Positions 24,410 to 35,051 of a stretch of DNA of 64,000 nucleotides are shown here, piece by piece. The DNA is taken from contig NZ_FMHY01000002.1 of assembly GCF_900090225.1 (NCBI RefSeq), forward strand, positions 496,001 through 560,000, given 5' to 3'. Position 1 is the first letter of the stretch; the number at the start of each line of letters is the position of its first letter. The position numbers were made by a program, and so were the translations under genes. Origin of the DNA: Micromonospora eburnea. Its GTDB lineage: Bacteria; Actinomycetota; Actinomycetes; Mycobacteriales; Micromonosporaceae. The notes under the pieces were generated by a model. The model was given only the letters and a program-made list of their open reading frames with translations. It was not told where the DNA came from and did not search any database.

Positions 24410-27175
24410 TTACGCCTGGGCACCGGAGTCGGAAGTGGGCGCAAACGCGTTGCCAGGCTGATGCGCCAGGCCGGGCTGCAGGGCTTCTGCCGGCGCTGCC
24501 GTCAGGGCTGCAAGGTGCGCGAGTTGGACGCGTGAGTGGATGCCGAGCTTCCGGTAGACGCGGGTGAGGTTTGCTTCGACTGTTTTGACACTGATGGTGA
24601 GGGCGGTGGCGATGTCGCGGTTGGTCGCTCCGCTGGCGGCGAGCTCGACGCAGCGCTGTTCGGCGGAGGTGAGGCAGGGGAGCGTACTGCTGTGCGCGGG
24701 GACGGGCTCCAGTTGGTGGAGGGTGCGGGTGGCGGCTTCGATCCAGGGGTGTGCCTGGTGCGTGCTGAAGAGGTCGGCGGCGCTCTGCGCCGCGGTGCGG
24801 GCGCTGGCGCGTCGGCGTCCGCGTCGTTCGGTGTGGCTGAGGGCCAGGAGGGTTCGACCGTGTTCGATGGGCAGGTGGCGGAGGTGGTCGGCTGCTGCGG
24901 TGAGGAGGTCGGCGGCCGCATCGTAGTTGCCCAGGGTGGCTTCCAGGAGTGCCTGGGAGCGGTCGAGCACGGGGAGGACGCAGCTTCTATCTAGATCAGT
25001 CGCGGTGCGACGGGTATCGGTCAGCAGTTTGCGGGCTTGGTCGAGGTAGCCGAGGGAGATGAGGGCTTGGGCGAGGTCGGCGTGCCAGCGCAGGACGGAC
25101 GGGTCGCGGACCTGCTGGCGCTTCTCAAGCGTACGGACCTCTTCCAGCGCCTCCAGGGCTTCTTTCGGACGCCCGGTGACCAGGAGAAGATGTCCGAGGA
25201 CGAAGAGGTTTCGGGAGAGGAAGACTTTGTTGTCCTCCCGGCGGGAGGTGTCCGCCCCGCGGCGTGCGTGAGCGAGGGCGGAGTCGGTGCACGAGGCGGT
25301 GCCCTCGACCAGGGCGGAGGTGTAGCACGTTGGTGCGGGGTCCAAGGCGGCTCTGTCGGTAAGCGACAGGGCGCGGCCGGCGTAGTCGAGGGCCAGTCCG
25401 CACCGTCCGGCGCGGATCTCGACTTCGGCGAGGCTGCGCAGGACATCCACGGTGGCTTCGGCGTCTCCGGTCCGCTCGGCTTCGACGAGCAGAGGCAGCA
25501 GTGCGCTGCGGGCTTCGTCCAGACGGTCGTCGAAGATGGCGTGCCGGGCGGAGAGCTGTTCGGGCCTGGCGTTGACGGGGATGTGAGTGCTGCGTGGCAG
25601 GGACAGGGCGTGGCCGAGCGTGGTCTCGGCTTGGGGGCGGCCGAGGATGCGTTGGATGCGGGCCTGCATCGTGAGGGCCATGGCGGTGGTGGCGGTGTCG
25701 CCAGCGCTCCGGGCGAGGCTGGCGGCCCGGGCAGCCTGGGCGCACGCCCGGTCGGGATCGCCGTTGACGTTGGCCCAGATCGCCTGGCGGACGAGGATCT
25801 GCGCGGTCAGGTCCGGATGTCCGGCCGCTTCGTGAAGTGCGTCGGCGAACAGCTTGTCGCCGTTGTACAGGTGCTGTCCGCCTGAGTCGATCAGGGCGAT
25901 GAGGGCGTTGACGCGGTTGGCGGGGCTGCTGTCGTGGTGCAGGACGAGGCGGACGGCAGCCTGGCCGCGGGGCAGGTCGCCGTTGTGGGCGGCGTCGCGT
26001 ACGGCGGTCAGCGCCCGTTCGGTGAGCAGGTCGGCGTCGGTCTCCGGGGTACGTTCGGCGGCGAGCAGGGAGAGCTCGGCCGCTAGTGCGGGTTCTCCGC
26101 GCAGCCGGGCGCGGGCGGCGGCGCGGTCGGCGCAGTCGGCCGACTGCGGGTCGTTGGTGTCGGCCGCCAGCGTGGTGTGACGGTCGCGGCGGATGCTGTC
26201 GCGGCTGGCTTCGGCCAGGCGGGCGTGCAGGAGCCTGCGTGTGGCGACCGGCGGTCGGGCCGCGAGTTCGGCACCGATCGCGGCGGCGGCGAACCGGATC
26301 TTCCCGTCGACCTGCCCGATGTTGATCAGTCCGGCTGCCTCGGCCTCTGCGAGAAGGTTTTCGGCGGGCGGGCCGGCGAGGCGGCTCAGCAGTTCGCGGT
26401 CGGGCCGGTCGTCGAGTGCGGCGACCGTCAACAGTTCCTGAACTTCGGCCGACACAGTGCCCAGCCATTCGTTCACCAGTCGGCGGGCGGCCGGCGGCAG
26501 GACCAGGTCGTCTACGAGACCCTGAGCGGCCGGCAGGTCGGTGGCGCGGCTGCGGGCCCCGGCGAATGCGAGGGCTAGGGCCGGGTTCCCTCCGCTGCGG
26601 ATGTGGGTCTGCGTGACCTCGTAGGGGGTTAGCCGGTACGGCGACAGCAGGGTTGCGACCTGATCGGGTGTCAGCGCCGGGATGCGTACCGCACAGGGGT
26701 CCTCGCCGCACCAGTGGCCTTCGCTCCCCGGGCGCCAGATTCGCTCTGCGGCTATGACGGGAAGGTCGGGAGCCAGGCGCAGTGCCCAACGCAAGACGGC
26801 CGCGCTGGCCGTATCCAGCCACTGGGCGTTGTCCACCACCAGTGTCAGAGGCGGGGTGTCCAGCAGCAGGGTGGCGGTCAACCGGCGCAGCCGTAGAGCG
26901 GTCCCGGCGGGATCGGCAGAGCCCGGCACTCCGACGGCCTTGTCGATTCCGGTCGCGAGTTCCCGCGCGGCCGGCAGCGGTTGGAGGGCCAGTGCGAGTT
27001 CGAGCAGTCCGGTGTAGGGGACCCGGGCGTCCTGTGGGCTCGGAGCCAGCCTTAGGACAGGCATGCCCAGCTGCTGCCCGAGTACACCGGCCGCAGCGGT
27101 CTTGCCGATCCCGGGCGGACCGAACAGCACCACCCGACGGGCGCCGCGCACGACGCCCGGTACCACCGGCAGCAT
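24410..27175 (-). CDS. large LuxR-family ATPase transcriptional regulator (LAL type)
   Basis: About 921 aa from ATG 27175 ([11 protein letters not shown]). The N-terminal P-loop ATPase has Walker [12 protein letters not shown] and Walker [14 protein letters not shown] long helical TPR-like middle follows, rich in Ala/Leu/Arg. The C-terminal LuxR HTH is [20 protein letters not shown] to [15 protein letters not shown]. An earlier in-frame ATG at 27382 would add 69 residues that look non-coding. It is divergent from the secreted protease gene and is a candidate activator of it; the inducing ligand is unknown. Confidence 0.88.
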   Translation of the reverse strand: MLPVVPGVVRGARRVVLFGPPGIGKTAAAGVLGQQLGMPVLRLAPSPQDARVPYTGLLELALALQPLPAARELATGIDKAVGVPGSADPAGTALRLRRLTATLLLDTPPLTLVVDNAQWLDTASAAVLRWALRLAPDLPVIAAERIWRPGSEGHWCGEDPCAVRIPALTPDQVATLLSPYRLTPYEVTQTHIRSGGNPALALAFAGARSRATDLPAAQGLVDDLVLPPAARRLVNEWLGTVSAEVQELLTVAALDDRPDRELLSRLAGPPAENLLAEAEAAGLINIGQVDGKIRFAAAAIGAELAARPPVATRRLLHARLAEASRDSIRRDRHTTLAADTNDPQSADCADRAAARARLRGEPALAAELSLLAAERTPETDADLLTERALTAVRDAAHNGDLPRGQAAVRLVLHHDSSPANRVNALIALIDSGGQHLYNGDKLFADALHEAAGHPDLTAQILVRQAIWANVNGDPDRACAQAARAASLARSAGDTATTAMALTMQARIQRILGRPQAETTLGHALSLPRSTHIPVNARPEQLSARHAIFDDRLDEARSALLPLLVEAERTGDAEATVDVLRSLAEVEIRAGRCGLALDYAGRALSLTDRAALDPAPTCYTSALVEGTASCTDSALAHARRGADTSRREDNKVFLSRNLFVLGHLLLVTGRPKEALEALEEVRTLEKRQQVRDPSVLRWHADLAQALISLGYLDQARKLLTDTRRTATDLDRSCVLPVLDRSQALLEATLGNYDAAADLLTAAADHLRHLPIEHGRTLLALSHTERRGRRRASARTAAQSAADLFSTHQAHPWIEAATRTLHQLEPVPAHSSTLPCLTSAEQRCVELAASGATNRDIATALTISVKTVEANLTRVYRKLGIHSRVQLAHLAALTAAPAEALQPGLAHQPGNAFAPTSDSGAQA

Positions 27176-27405
27176 GGTGCCGGTGGCCCCCTGATGCGCA
27201 TTCACTGCCGTCGCAGAATCTGGCACCGGATCATAGTGCGCCCGACGGTCCTTCGCGCACCAGAGCAAGGGGTTGCCCTGATTTCGGCCAGCCTCCGCCG
27301 TTCCTAGTGTCATCGCCAAAGCCGAGCTGTCACCGGTTGCCGGAGATCCCATCAACACGGGCCCTGCTGCCACACCCCTCAACCCATCTCGGCGGGAGGA
27401 TTGCG

Positions 27406-30400
27406 ATGTATCGAAGAACTGCCATGGCGGCCGCTGTCGCGGTTGCGCTTACCCTGGGCACCGTGACCGGGGTGGCCACCCAGTCGACCGCAGCCACCCC
27501 GCCCCCTACACCCACGGTTGCGCAGAGCCCGCTGTCGCTGGCGATCTCTGCAGCCGACCGCGCTGCCGACGGCGGTCACGACGCGCTGGCGAAAGGCCCC
27601 TTCGAGCAGTACGACCGTCGCATGGTGATCCCGTGGGTGGACGGCCTGTTCTCCATTGCCTACGAGCGCACCTACCGGGGCCTGCCGGTGGTCGGCGGCG
27701 ACGCCGCCGTACTCGCCGACGGCCGGGGCGCCATCCGGGCGATCTCGGCCGCCACCAAGACGAAGATCAACGTCTCCGTCGTGCCGACGGTCGCCGCCGA
27801 CCGCGCCGAGCAGACCGCCAAGGGCCTGCTCACCAAGGTCGACCAGGTCGAGTCGCGCACCCTCGTGGTGCACGTCAAGGACAGCACCGCGCGACTCGCG
27901 TGGGAGGTCGTCGTCGCCGGGCGCACCGCCTCGGCGCCCAGCCACCTGCATGTCTTCGTGGACGCGCGCAACGGCCAGGTGCTGGCCAAGCAGGAGGACG
28001 CCGCGGCCGGTTCCGGCACCGGCAAGTGGAACGGGCCCAGCCCACTGTCGATCACCACGTCGCAGTCGGGCAGCACGTACTACCTGCGCGACACCACGCG
28101 CACCGGCCTGAACTGCCAGGACTACAGCACCAGCACCGTCTTCTCCGGCGCCGACGACAGCTGGGGCAACGGAGTGGGCACAAGCAAGGAGACCGGCTGC
28201 GTCGACGCACTGTACTCGGCGCAGAAGGAATGGGACATGCTGTCGGCCTGGCTGGGCCGCAACGGGCACAACGGCAACGGCGGCAGCTGGCCGATCAAGG
28301 TCGGCCTGAACGAGCAGAACGCCTACTGGGACGGCTCGACGATCACGATCGGCAAGAACTCGGCAGGCAACTGGATCTCCTCGATGGATGTGGTGGGTCA
28401 CGAGTTCGGCCACGGCATGGACCAGAACACCCCCGGCGGCACCAGCTCCGAAGCCGGCCTCGGCGAAGCCACCGGCGACATCTTCGGCGCCCTGACCGAG
28501 GCATACGCCAACCAGTCCAGCGCCTACGACGAACCCGACTACCTGGTCGGTGAGGAGATCGACCTCGTCGGCGACGGCCCGATCCGCAACATGTACAACC
28601 CCTCGCTGGTCGGCGGCCACCCGAACTGCTACTCCTCGTCGATCCCGAACACGGAGGTACACGCGGCCGCAGGTCCGCTCAACCACTGGTTCTACCTGCT
28701 CGCCGAGGGCAGCGCGCCGGGCGGCGGCAAGCCGAACAGCCCCATCTGCTCGGGCGGCCCGTCGTCGGTCACCGGCGTGGGCATCCAGTCCGCCGGAAAG
28801 ATCTTCTACGGCGGCATGCTGCTGAAGACCTCCGGCATGACCCACAAGAAGTACCGCACCGCGACCCTGACCGCCGCGAAGAACCTGGACTCCTCGTGCG
28901 TCCTGTTCAACCGGACCAAGGACGCGTGGAACGCGGTCGCGGTCCCGGCCCAGACCGGCGACCCGACCTGCACCGGTTCCAGCACCGACTTCTCCGTCTC
29001 GGTCAGCCCCACCTCGGGCAGCGTCAACGCGGGCTCCTCGGTCACCGCGACGGTCAACACCGCGACCGTCTCCGGCAGCGCGCAGACCGTGTCGCTGACC
29101 TCCTCGGGTGCCCCGTCGGGGGTCACCGTGTCGTTCAGCCCGACGTCGGTGACGTCGGGCAACAGCTCCACGATGACGGTGGCGACCACCTCCAGTGCGG
29201 CTGCGGGCACGTACACCATCACCGTGACCGGCACCGGTTCGATCACCCACACCGCGCAGTACACGCTCACGGTCAACGGCGGCACCCCCGGTGGCACCGC
29301 GCCGGACATCGACGTCGCCAACGTGCAGGCGCACCTGACACAGCTCAGCACCATCGCCACCAACAACGGCGGCACCCGCCGCTCGACCGGCCAGGGCTAC
29401 CTGCAGTCGGTGGCGTACGTCAAGGGCAAGCTGCAGGCCGCCGGCTTCACCGTCACCGAGCAGCCCTGCACCTCCGGCTGCACCAGCGGTGCAGGCCCGA
29501 ACCTGATCGCCGAGTGGCCGGGCGGTAACGCGAGCAACGTCTACATGTTCGGCGCCCACCTGGACGGCGTCTCGGTCGGTCCGGGCATCAACGACAACGG
29601 CTCCGGCTCGGCGGCGCTGCTCGAGGTCGCCCTCGCGCTGGCCGCGCAGAACCCGACCATGCTGAACAAGGTCCGCTTCGGCTGGTGGACCGACGAGGAA
29701 CAGGGCCTCAACGGCTCCAAGTTCTACGTCAACTCGCTGACCAGTACCCAGCGAACGGCGATCAAGGCCTACTACAACTTCGACATGATCGCGTCGAAGA
29801 ACGGCGGCTACTTCATCAACAACATCACCTCGACCGCGTCGCAGCCGATGAAGGCGTACTGGGACTCCCTCAGCCTGCAGCCGGAGGAGAACGTCGAGGG
29901 CCAGGGCCGTTCCGACGACTACTCGTTCCAGAACGCGGGCATCCCGACCTCCGGTTACGCGATGGGCGCCAGCGCCACCAAGACGTCGGCCCAGGCGTCG
30001 AAGTGGGGCGGCACGGCCGGTCAGTCCTACGACTCCTGCTACCACTCCTCGTGCGACACCCTCAGCAACATCGACGCCACCGCGCTGAACCGGGCTGCCG
30101 ACGGCATCGCCTACACGCTGTGGAACCGGGCGGTCGGCACCTCGACGCCGACCAACGACTTCTCGATCTCGGCCAGCCCCTCGTCGGGCACCGTGAACGC
30201 GGGGTCCAGCACCACGACCACCGTCGGCACCGCCACCACCTCGGGCAGCGCCCAGACGGTGACCCTGACCGCCAGCGGCGCCCCCACGGGCGTAACGGTC
30301 TCGTTCAGCCCGTCGTCGGTCACCTCCGGCAGCTCGTCGACCGCCACCATCGCGGTCGGCTCGTCGGTGGCCGGCGGCACCTACACCATCACCATCACCG

Positions 30401-30915
30401 GCACGGGGTCGGTGTCGCACAGCACCACGTACACGCTGACCGTGACCGGCGGACCGGGCGGCTGCACCGCCGCCCAGCTGATCCTCAACGGCGGGTTCGA
30501 AAGCGGCACCTCGCCGTGGACCGGCTCCACCGGCGCGATCGGCACCTCTATCGGGCAGGTGCCGCGCAGCGGCACCCGGTACGCGTGGCTCGGCGGATAC
30601 GGCTACACCGCGACCGAGGCCATCAGCCAGACCGTCACCATCCCGTCGGGCTGCACCAGTGCGGTACTGACCTACTGGCTGCACATCGACACGAACGAGT
30701 ACGGGGCGCTCGCCTACGACGTGTTCACGATCAAGGCCAACGGCACCACCGTGGCGTCGCTGTCCAACATGAACGCTGCCACGGGCTACACGCAGCGCAC
30801 CGTCAACCTCGGCGCGTACGCCGGCCAGACGGTCACGCTGACCTTCACCGGCACCGAGGACGCCTACCTGCAGACCAGCTTCGTGCTGGACGACGTGACC
30901 CTGCAGATCGGCTGA
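27406..30915 (+). CDS. secreted metallopeptidase, M4 plus M28 fusion
   Basis: 1169 aa. Sec signal peptide ([18 protein letters not shown], cut near ATA or ATP). An FTP/PepSY-type propeptide runs to about residue 200. The thermolysin-like M4 domain has [12 protein letters not shown] with zinc ligands H332 and H336, third ligand Glu in [10 protein letters not shown], and [13 protein letters not shown] first Ig-like domain ([17 protein letters not shown]) follows. The M28 aminopeptidase domain has [18 protein letters not shown] and [10 protein letters not shown] second Ig-like domain and a C-terminal beta-sandwich ([13 protein letters not shown]) complete it. Start supported by GGGAGGA at 27394-27400. 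Combining endo- and exopeptidase domains in one chain suggests full degradation of extracellular protein. Confidence 0.93.
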   Translation: MYRRTAMAAAVAVALTLGTVTGVATQSTAATPPPTPTVAQSPLSLAISAADRAADGGHDALAKGPFEQYDRRMVIPWVDGLFSIAYERTYRGLPVVGGDAAVLADGRGAIRAISAATKTKINVSVVPTVAADRAEQTAKGLLTKVDQVESRTLVVHVKDSTARLAWEVVVAGRTASAPSHLHVFVDARNGQVLAKQEDAAAGSGTGKWNGPSPLSITTSQSGSTYYLRDTTRTGLNCQDYSTSTVFSGADDSWGNGVGTSKETGCVDALYSAQKEWDMLSAWLGRNGHNGNGGSWPIKVGLNEQNAYWDGSTITIGKNSAGNWISSMDVVGHEFGHGMDQNTPGGTSSEAGLGEATGDIFGALTEAYANQSSAYDEPDYLVGEEIDLVGDGPIRNMYNPSLVGGHPNCYSSSIPNTEVHAAAGPLNHWFYLLAEGSAPGGGKPNSPICSGGPSSVTGVGIQSAGKIFYGGMLLKTSGMTHKKYRTATLTAAKNLDSSCVLFNRTKDAWNAVAVPAQTGDPTCTGSSTDFSVSVSPTSGSVNAGSSVTATVNTATVSGSAQTVSLTSSGAPSGVTVSFSPTSVTSGNSSTMTVATTSSAAAGTYTITVTGTGSITHTAQYTLTVNGGTPGGTAPDIDVANVQAHLTQLSTIATNNGGTRRSTGQGYLQSVAYVKGKLQAAGFTVTEQPCTSGCTSGAGPNLIAEWPGGNASNVYMFGAHLDGVSVGPGINDNGSGSAALLEVALALAAQNPTMLNKVRFGWWTDEEQGLNGSKFYVNSLTSTQRTAIKAYYNFDMIASKNGGYFINNITSTASQPMKAYWDSLSLQPEENVEGQGRSDDYSFQNAGIPTSGYAMGASATKTSAQASKWGGTAGQSYDSCYHSSCDTLSNIDATALNRAADGIAYTLWNRAVGTSTPTNDFSISASPSSGTVNAGSSTTTTVGTATTSGSAQTVTLTASGAPTGVTVSFSPSSVTSGSSSTATIAVGSSVAGGTYTITITGTGSVSHSTTYTLTVTGGPGGCTAAQLILNGGFESGTSPWTGSTGAIGTSIGQVPRSGTRYAWLGGYGYTATEAISQTVTIPSGCTSAVLTYWLHIDTNEYGALAYDVFTIKANGTTVASLSNMNAATGYTQRTVNLGAYAGQTVTLTFTGTEDAYLQTSFVLDDVTLQIG

Positions 30916-30921
30916 GTTCAA

Positions 30922-30953
30922 CGGCAGGGTGGGGCGCTCGCCCCACCCTGCCG
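30922..30953 (+). terminator. strong hairpin after the protease gene
   Basis: CGGCAGGGTGGGG and CCCCACCCTGCCG form a perfect 13-bp stem around a 6-nt loop, 7 bp after the stop codon. No U tract. Likely terminator or mRNA-stabilising hairpin for the 3.5-kb protease transcript. Confidence 0.8.
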
Positions 30954-30990
30954 CAGGTCCTGCGCCCCTGTTCCGCTGCCGGACCGGACC

Positions 30991-31322
30991 TTAGCCTGAA
31001 TCCGTGGATTGGATTCTGGGTGCGTTGTCGGGTTGATCTAGCCGATTGGGGGTGTGATGGATCCGCTGGCCCTGGTCTCCGTAGAACGCCAAGTAACCCG
31101 GCTCCGCCTTGACCTGGCGAGAGGCGAAGTCCATCGCCTCCGGGCGCAGATCTGCCCAACCTCGCGGGAAGCGGCCGTACCGGTCGTAGAACCTCCGCAA
31201 CAGCGCGAACCCGGCCGTATCTCGCCATGCTTGGACGCAACCAGGTCCAGCTCAGCAGGGACAAGGGTCCAGTGCTCGACCAGCTCGCCGATGCTCAGAG
31301 GAGATCGACTCACAGCGGTCAA
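30991..31322 (-). pseudogene. Tn3-family transposase N-terminal remnant
   Basis: Two frames read in succession resemble the DUF4158 N-terminus of Tn3-type transposases: LSIGELVEHWTLVPAELDLV and then ASKHGEIRPG from 31322, followed after a shift near 31215 by FALLRRFYDRYGRFPRGWAD and ASRQVKAEPGYLAFY. The remaining 800-plus residues with the catalytic domain are missing. Inactive. Confidence 0.6.
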
Positions 31323-31337
31323 CCACCGTGGCAGCGA

Positions 31338-31787
31338 TCAGGGACCGCGCAGACCCCCAAAAAGATCAACTATTTGGCCCCTGGTCGCAAGATCGGCGTG
31401 GTTGGTCGTGAAGGGCCCGTCGGCGTGTGACCAGGTCCAGCGAAGCCGTCGGTGGGTCAGCCACGCACTAGCCTGGCCGGCGAGGTCGCGGTGCCGGCGC
31501 TGGGTCCTGTTGGTGTCGCCGCCGTCGGTGGTGAAGGCGAGCAGGGCGTAGCCGCCGGGGATGCCGGCGTGGGGCTCGCCGGGGTGCCGGCTGCCGTCGA
31601 CGGGGAGGTGCACGCTGGCCAGGGCCGGTGCGCCCTGTCCGGGCAGGGTTTGCAGCATGTGGACGCGGCCGTGGTCGACCAGGTGCCATCGGCCGTCCAG
31701 GGGCAGCCTGAGCACGGTGCGGGCGTGGGCGAACAGTTCGTAGGCGTCGACGGGGTCCTGCACGACGAGGGTGGTGGTCGCGGTCAT
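31338..31787 (-). CDS. hypothetical protein
   Basis: 149 aa from ATG 31787; a GTG at 31796 is possible. Contains DPVDAYELFAHARTVLRLP, GRVHMLQTLPGQGAPAL and HRDLAGQASAWLTHRRLRW. No membrane segment or known motif. Third codon positions are strongly G/C, so probably real. It starts 6 nt after the stop of the preceding minus-strand gene, so the two form an operon. Function not recognised. Confidence 0.55.
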   Translation of the reverse strand: MTATTTLVVQDPVDAYELFAHARTVLRLPLDGRWHLVDHGRVHMLQTLPGQGAPALASVHLPVDGSRHPGEPHAGIPGGYALLAFTTDGGDTNRTQRRHRDLAGQASAWLTHRRLRWTWSHADGPFTTNHADLATRGQIVDLFGGLRGP

Positions 31788-31792
31788 CGTGG

Positions 31793-32197
31793 TCACCGGG
31801 CCCAGATCGCCAGGGCTGCGGTGGTGGCGGCGCCGGCGTACCCGGCGAGCAGCAGCGGCACGGCGCGGGAGATGGCGGTGTACTTGGCCCGTACGGCGCG
31901 GGAGAGCCACCACAACTCGCGGGCGCGTGCGAGGGGGGCGGTCTGGGCTCCCGGGTCGGTGTCGCCACCGACAACGCGGACCAGGACGTCCTGGGCGGTG
32001 TCGGTGTCGGCGTAGGCGACGAACCCGAAGTCCCCACCCCGAAATCCCGGTACGCGAAACCCGCGTCCGGCACCGGTGGGGCTACTGAACCGCCGAAAGC
32101 CCTTGCGGCAGGGCTGGCGCCGCGCGCCCTTTATGGGCATCACCGCACGCTCTTCCGCGCTCGTCGGAGAGGGCCGATGTCCACCGAACTCGCACAA
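31793..32197 (-). CDS. possible Pycsar-effector-like (PycTM) membrane protein, truncated
   Basis: Up to 134 aa. The C-terminal 75 residues (FGFVAYADT, then ARELWWLSRAVRAKYTAISR and a helix VPLLLAGYAGAATTAALAIW) follow the layout of the Pycsar effector TM domain: a soluble helix, a basic RAKY-type motif and a terminal membrane helix. The first 55 residues are basic and low-complexity, unlike the family, so the N-terminal part seems lost. Full-length relatives kill infected cells by damaging the membrane when a cyclic nucleotide is made. No cyclase gene is seen here. Tentative. Confidence 0.35.
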   Translation of the reverse strand: MCEFGGHRPSPTSAEERAVMPIKGARRQPCRKGFRRFSSPTGAGRGFRVPGFRGGDFGFVAYADTDTAQDVLVRVVGGDTDPGAQTAPLARARELWWLSRAVRAKYTAISRAVPLLLAGYAGAATTAALAIWAR

Positions 32198-32403
32198 TTT
32201 GCGCCTATACCTCCGATATCGGGTCAGGTCAGTTGACGACTGGCCATTGATGTAGTGAGCATCACGGAGCCATCAGCCCGACGTCGGGAGGTATCGCAGC
32301 GCTGCATCAAAAATGATCTAGAAACGATCCGAGTACGCGGCTGCTCGCGGGGAGCGGGATACCTATCGTCGGATGCAGTGACCGACCACACCGGAGGAAC
32401 CGC

Positions 32404-32586
32404 ATGATCCTGAGGCTGGCCGAAGTGTTGAGTGAGCCGGAGATTCTGTACTTGACCACGGCTTTCTTCATGGCCGTGGAGGCGTTCGCCGCTTGGGTGA
32501 TTGTCGATGAGCAGCGGACCCGTCGCCTGGCGCGGCTGATTGGCGCCTGGCGGAACCCCCAGGGCAAGGACGGGCAAGACCGGTGA
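32404..32586 (+). CDS. small single-pass membrane protein
   Basis: 60 aa. One hydrophobic helix (LYLTTAFFMAVEAFAAWVIV) followed by a basic tail (RTRRLARLIGAW). Good ribosome site (GGAGGA, 32394-32399) before ATG 32404, and a 4-nt overlap with the methyltransferase gene. Probably first gene of that operon. Function unknown. 32198-32403 upstream likely carries the promoter; no clear boxes seen. Confidence 0.6.
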   Translation: MILRLAEVLSEPEILYLTTAFFMAVEAFAAWVIVDEQRTRRLARLIGAWRNPQGKDGQDR

Positions 32587-34526
32587 CGCCTGTCCCGCCG
32601 GACACGGTGACCAGGTCGCAGATCGCCGCTGCGGTCTGCGTCACGGAGCAGGCCGTCAGCAACTGGATTAGGCGGTACGCCGACTTTCCCCGCCCGAGCA
32701 GCACCGGAAGGACGCACACCTATCCGACGGCCCTCGTAGCGGAGTGGTTCGACCGGCAGCACGGGACGACCTACGGGGACCGGTTCCGCAAGGCGATCCA
32801 CGGCCATGACACGCGGCATCGGACCAATCCGGCGATTCCAATCGACGCGCAATGGTTGGCGCCACTCGAGGATCTAATGCTTCGCAGCAGCGATGCGTGG
32901 CTGTTCGAGCGGCTGGTCCTCACCCTCGTCCACGCGAAGCACGCCCGGGCCACGACCGCCGCGGCATACTTCACGGCACGCATTCGCACCACGTTTCAGG
33001 ACCCCTGGTGGAGGAATGCCGTGACCGAGATCGACGCCGTACTGTCCGAGCGGCGGCAACCGCCGCACCTGATTTTCGACCACCTGCTCGACCGGTTCGC
33101 CAAAGCGCGGCACAAGACGCTCGACCAGTACCTTGTGCCCACCGAGATCGCGCAGCTGATGGTGCGGCTGGTCGATCCCCGGCCCGGGAGCCGCGTACAC
33201 GACCCGTGCTGCGGCACGGCCGGTCTGCTCGTCGCCGCCGCCGAGCACATGGCGCGTGCCAGCACCGAGCTGGCGGTCGTCAGCGGCCGCGCCGCCACCA
33301 AACGAACCCGGCACATCGCCACCATGAACCTCGCCGTGCACGGCTACCGAGCCGCCATCACCGACGACACTGCGGCCGGGCTATCGACAGTCGTCGCCGA
33401 ACCCGAACAGTTCGACACCATCCTGCTCAATCCGCCGTTCAGCCGCGAGCAATGGCAGCCGGCGGACGACGCGCAGTCATGGCCGTACGGCAAGCCGAAC
33501 CCCCACAACACCGGCCTTGCCTGGCTGCAAGCCGCCGCCCTGTCGCTTGCCCCTGGCGGCCGGGCCGCTGTCATCATGCCGGCCAGCGCCACCGAGGCAA
33601 GCAGCACCAGAGACCAGAACGTCCGAGCGGCGATGGTCGAGGCGGGCGTCGTTAGGTGTGTAATCCAGCTCCGGGAGCATATGTTCCGGGAGGCGAAGAC
33701 AGCAGTCAGCATCTGGATGCTAGGTCATCCGGACGACGCACAAAGTGACGTCCTACTGATCGACGCCAGCGCCGCCACCCGAAGGACCGAGAAGACCCAC
33801 TGGGCGCTGACTGGAGACGGTATCGAGACGATCGTCGGCGTCTACCGGAATTGGCAGAACGGCGAAGTGCTCACGCCGGCGCGGGCGGGTGTCGACGCCG
33901 TCAGCGTCAGCATCGCCGAACTACGCGACAACGACTACGTCCTACAGGTCGACGCCGGCCGGCCTCGTGCCCGGCCGCTGCCGCGAACCGACGGCACCAT
34001 GGACACGTTGCTCGGCCTCGTGCCGGACGACTGGCAGAACCGCCACCTCGGCGACTTTTGTGAGGTGCAACCGGGAGTGAGCGGCGAAACCCTTCCCCCT
34101 TCGAAGAAGGCCGCCGGAGGTGTCCCAGTCGTCACCGCCGTCAACGTCCGTAACGACGAGATCGCCACCGCTCCGAAATTCACCGTTAGCAATGCCACCG
34201 CCGCCGGACTCGACCGGTATCGCATCCATGCGGGTGACGTGCTGCTGGTACGAGTCGGCAAGACCAGCAGAACCGCAGTCGCGGATGATCAGCACAGCGG
34301 CTGGCTGGTCGGTAATACGTGCATCCGAGTCCGCGCGAAGGAAGGAATTCGAGCAGAGTATCTGGCCTGGTACCTCACCCATCCCGGCGTCCGGGAGTGG
34401 ATCGTGTCGAGAACGCTGCCGGGCGTCAAACCGAGCATCAACGCGAAGATCATCAAGTCGATGCCGCTCGTCGTGCCGCCGACGGAGCAGCAGCGGAACC
34501 TAGCCGGAACTGTCCCGAAGTTGTGA
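32583..34526 (+). CDS. N6-adenine DNA methyltransferase fused to specificity domain (type I-like)
   Basis: 647 aa. N-terminal HTH (TRSQIAAAVCVTEQAVSNWI). HsdM-like helical region with LDQYLVPTEIAQLMVRLVDP. SAM-binding motif I at VHDPCCGTAGLL near residue 206 and catalytic motif IV NPPF near 283. The C-terminal part is a target-recognition domain (HLGDFCEVQPGVSGETLPPS; PSINAKIIKSMPLVVPPTEQ). It ends abruptly after QQRNLAGTVPKL, where such domains normally continue into a coiled coil and a second recognition domain. No restriction subunit is adjacent. Probably an orphan or decayed modification enzyme. Confidence 0.82.
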   Translation: MTPVPPDTVTRSQIAAAVCVTEQAVSNWIRRYADFPRPSSTGRTHTYPTALVAEWFDRQHGTTYGDRFRKAIHGHDTRHRTNPAIPIDAQWLAPLEDLMLRSSDAWLFERLVLTLVHAKHARATTAAAYFTARIRTTFQDPWWRNAVTEIDAVLSERRQPPHLIFDHLLDRFAKARHKTLDQYLVPTEIAQLMVRLVDPRPGSRVHDPCCGTAGLLVAAAEHMARASTELAVVSGRAATKRTRHIATMNLAVHGYRAAITDDTAAGLSTVVAEPEQFDTILLNPPFSREQWQPADDAQSWPYGKPNPHNTGLAWLQAAALSLAPGGRAAVIMPASATEASSTRDQNVRAAMVEAGVVRCVIQLREHMFREAKTAVSIWMLGHPDDAQSDVLLIDASAATRRTEKTHWALTGDGIETIVGVYRNWQNGEVLTPARAGVDAVSVSIAELRDNDYVLQVDAGRPRARPLPRTDGTMDTLLGLVPDDWQNRHLGDFCEVQPGVSGETLPPSKKAAGGVPVVTAVNVRNDEIATAPKFTVSNATAAGLDRYRIHAGDVLLVRVGKTSRTAVADDQHSGWLVGNTCIRVRAKEGIRAEYLAWYLTHPGVREWIVSRTLPGVKPSINAKIIKSMPLVVPPTEQQRNLAGTVPKL

Positions 34527-34990
34527 CGAGATTCTGCCAGAGCTGCGACGCTTCCACCGAGCCCATGGGCGCCGCGGTTCTGTTCACCGACGCTGCCGGG
34601 CGGGCTCTGCTGGTTGAGCCCATCTACAAGGACTACTGGGAGCTCGTCGGTGGGTGAGTCGATGCCGACGAGTCGCCCCGGCGGGCGGCGGTCCGTGAGG
34701 TCAAGGAGGAGTTGGGCAAGTCGATGGTCCCCGGCCGGCTGCTGGTGACCGACTGGGTGCCGCCCCGACCGGAACGCACCGAGGGTGTCATGTTCGTCTA
34801 CGACGGTGGCGCCCTCGACGAGCTGGGCACCGCTGATATCCAGCTGCCGCCGGACGAGCTGCGCAGCTGGGCGTGGTGCGATCAGGATCAGATTCGGGAA
34901 CGGATGTCGGCGCTGCTGGCCCGCCGGGTGATCGCCGCGCTGTGCGCCAAGGCCGAGGGCGCGATGTTCGACCTGGAGAACGGTTTCACA
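34523..34990 (+). pseudogene. Nudix hydrolase broken by an in-frame stop
   Basis: GTG 34523 overlaps the methyltransferase stop. Codes for MGAAVLFTDAAGRALLVEP and YKDYWELVGG, then TGA at 34655-34657, then VDADESPRRAAVREVKEELG. The stop lies inside the Nudix box (G-x5-E-x7-REVxEELG) one codon after GG, where relatives have a sense codon. The frame stays open to LENGF near 34990, the usual end, and further to 35158 by chance. One base change would restore it. Confidence 0.75.
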
Positions 34991-35051
34991 CGCACTGACA
35001 TGCGCCGGCGACGCGCACCCTTCGCCATGAGGGTGCGCGCTGCCTTGCTGT

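Noticed and set aside
27379..30921. Minus-strand open frame of more than 1100 codons opposite the protease gene
   Set aside because: Shadow of a high-GC gene: composition is Gly/Arg/Val-rich without domains, while the plus strand has a signal peptide, two peptidase active sites and a ribosome site.
34655..34657. Selenocysteine at the TGA of the Nudix gene
   Set aside because: No SECIS-like hairpin was evident after the codon, and Nudix enzymes have no selenocysteine at this position.
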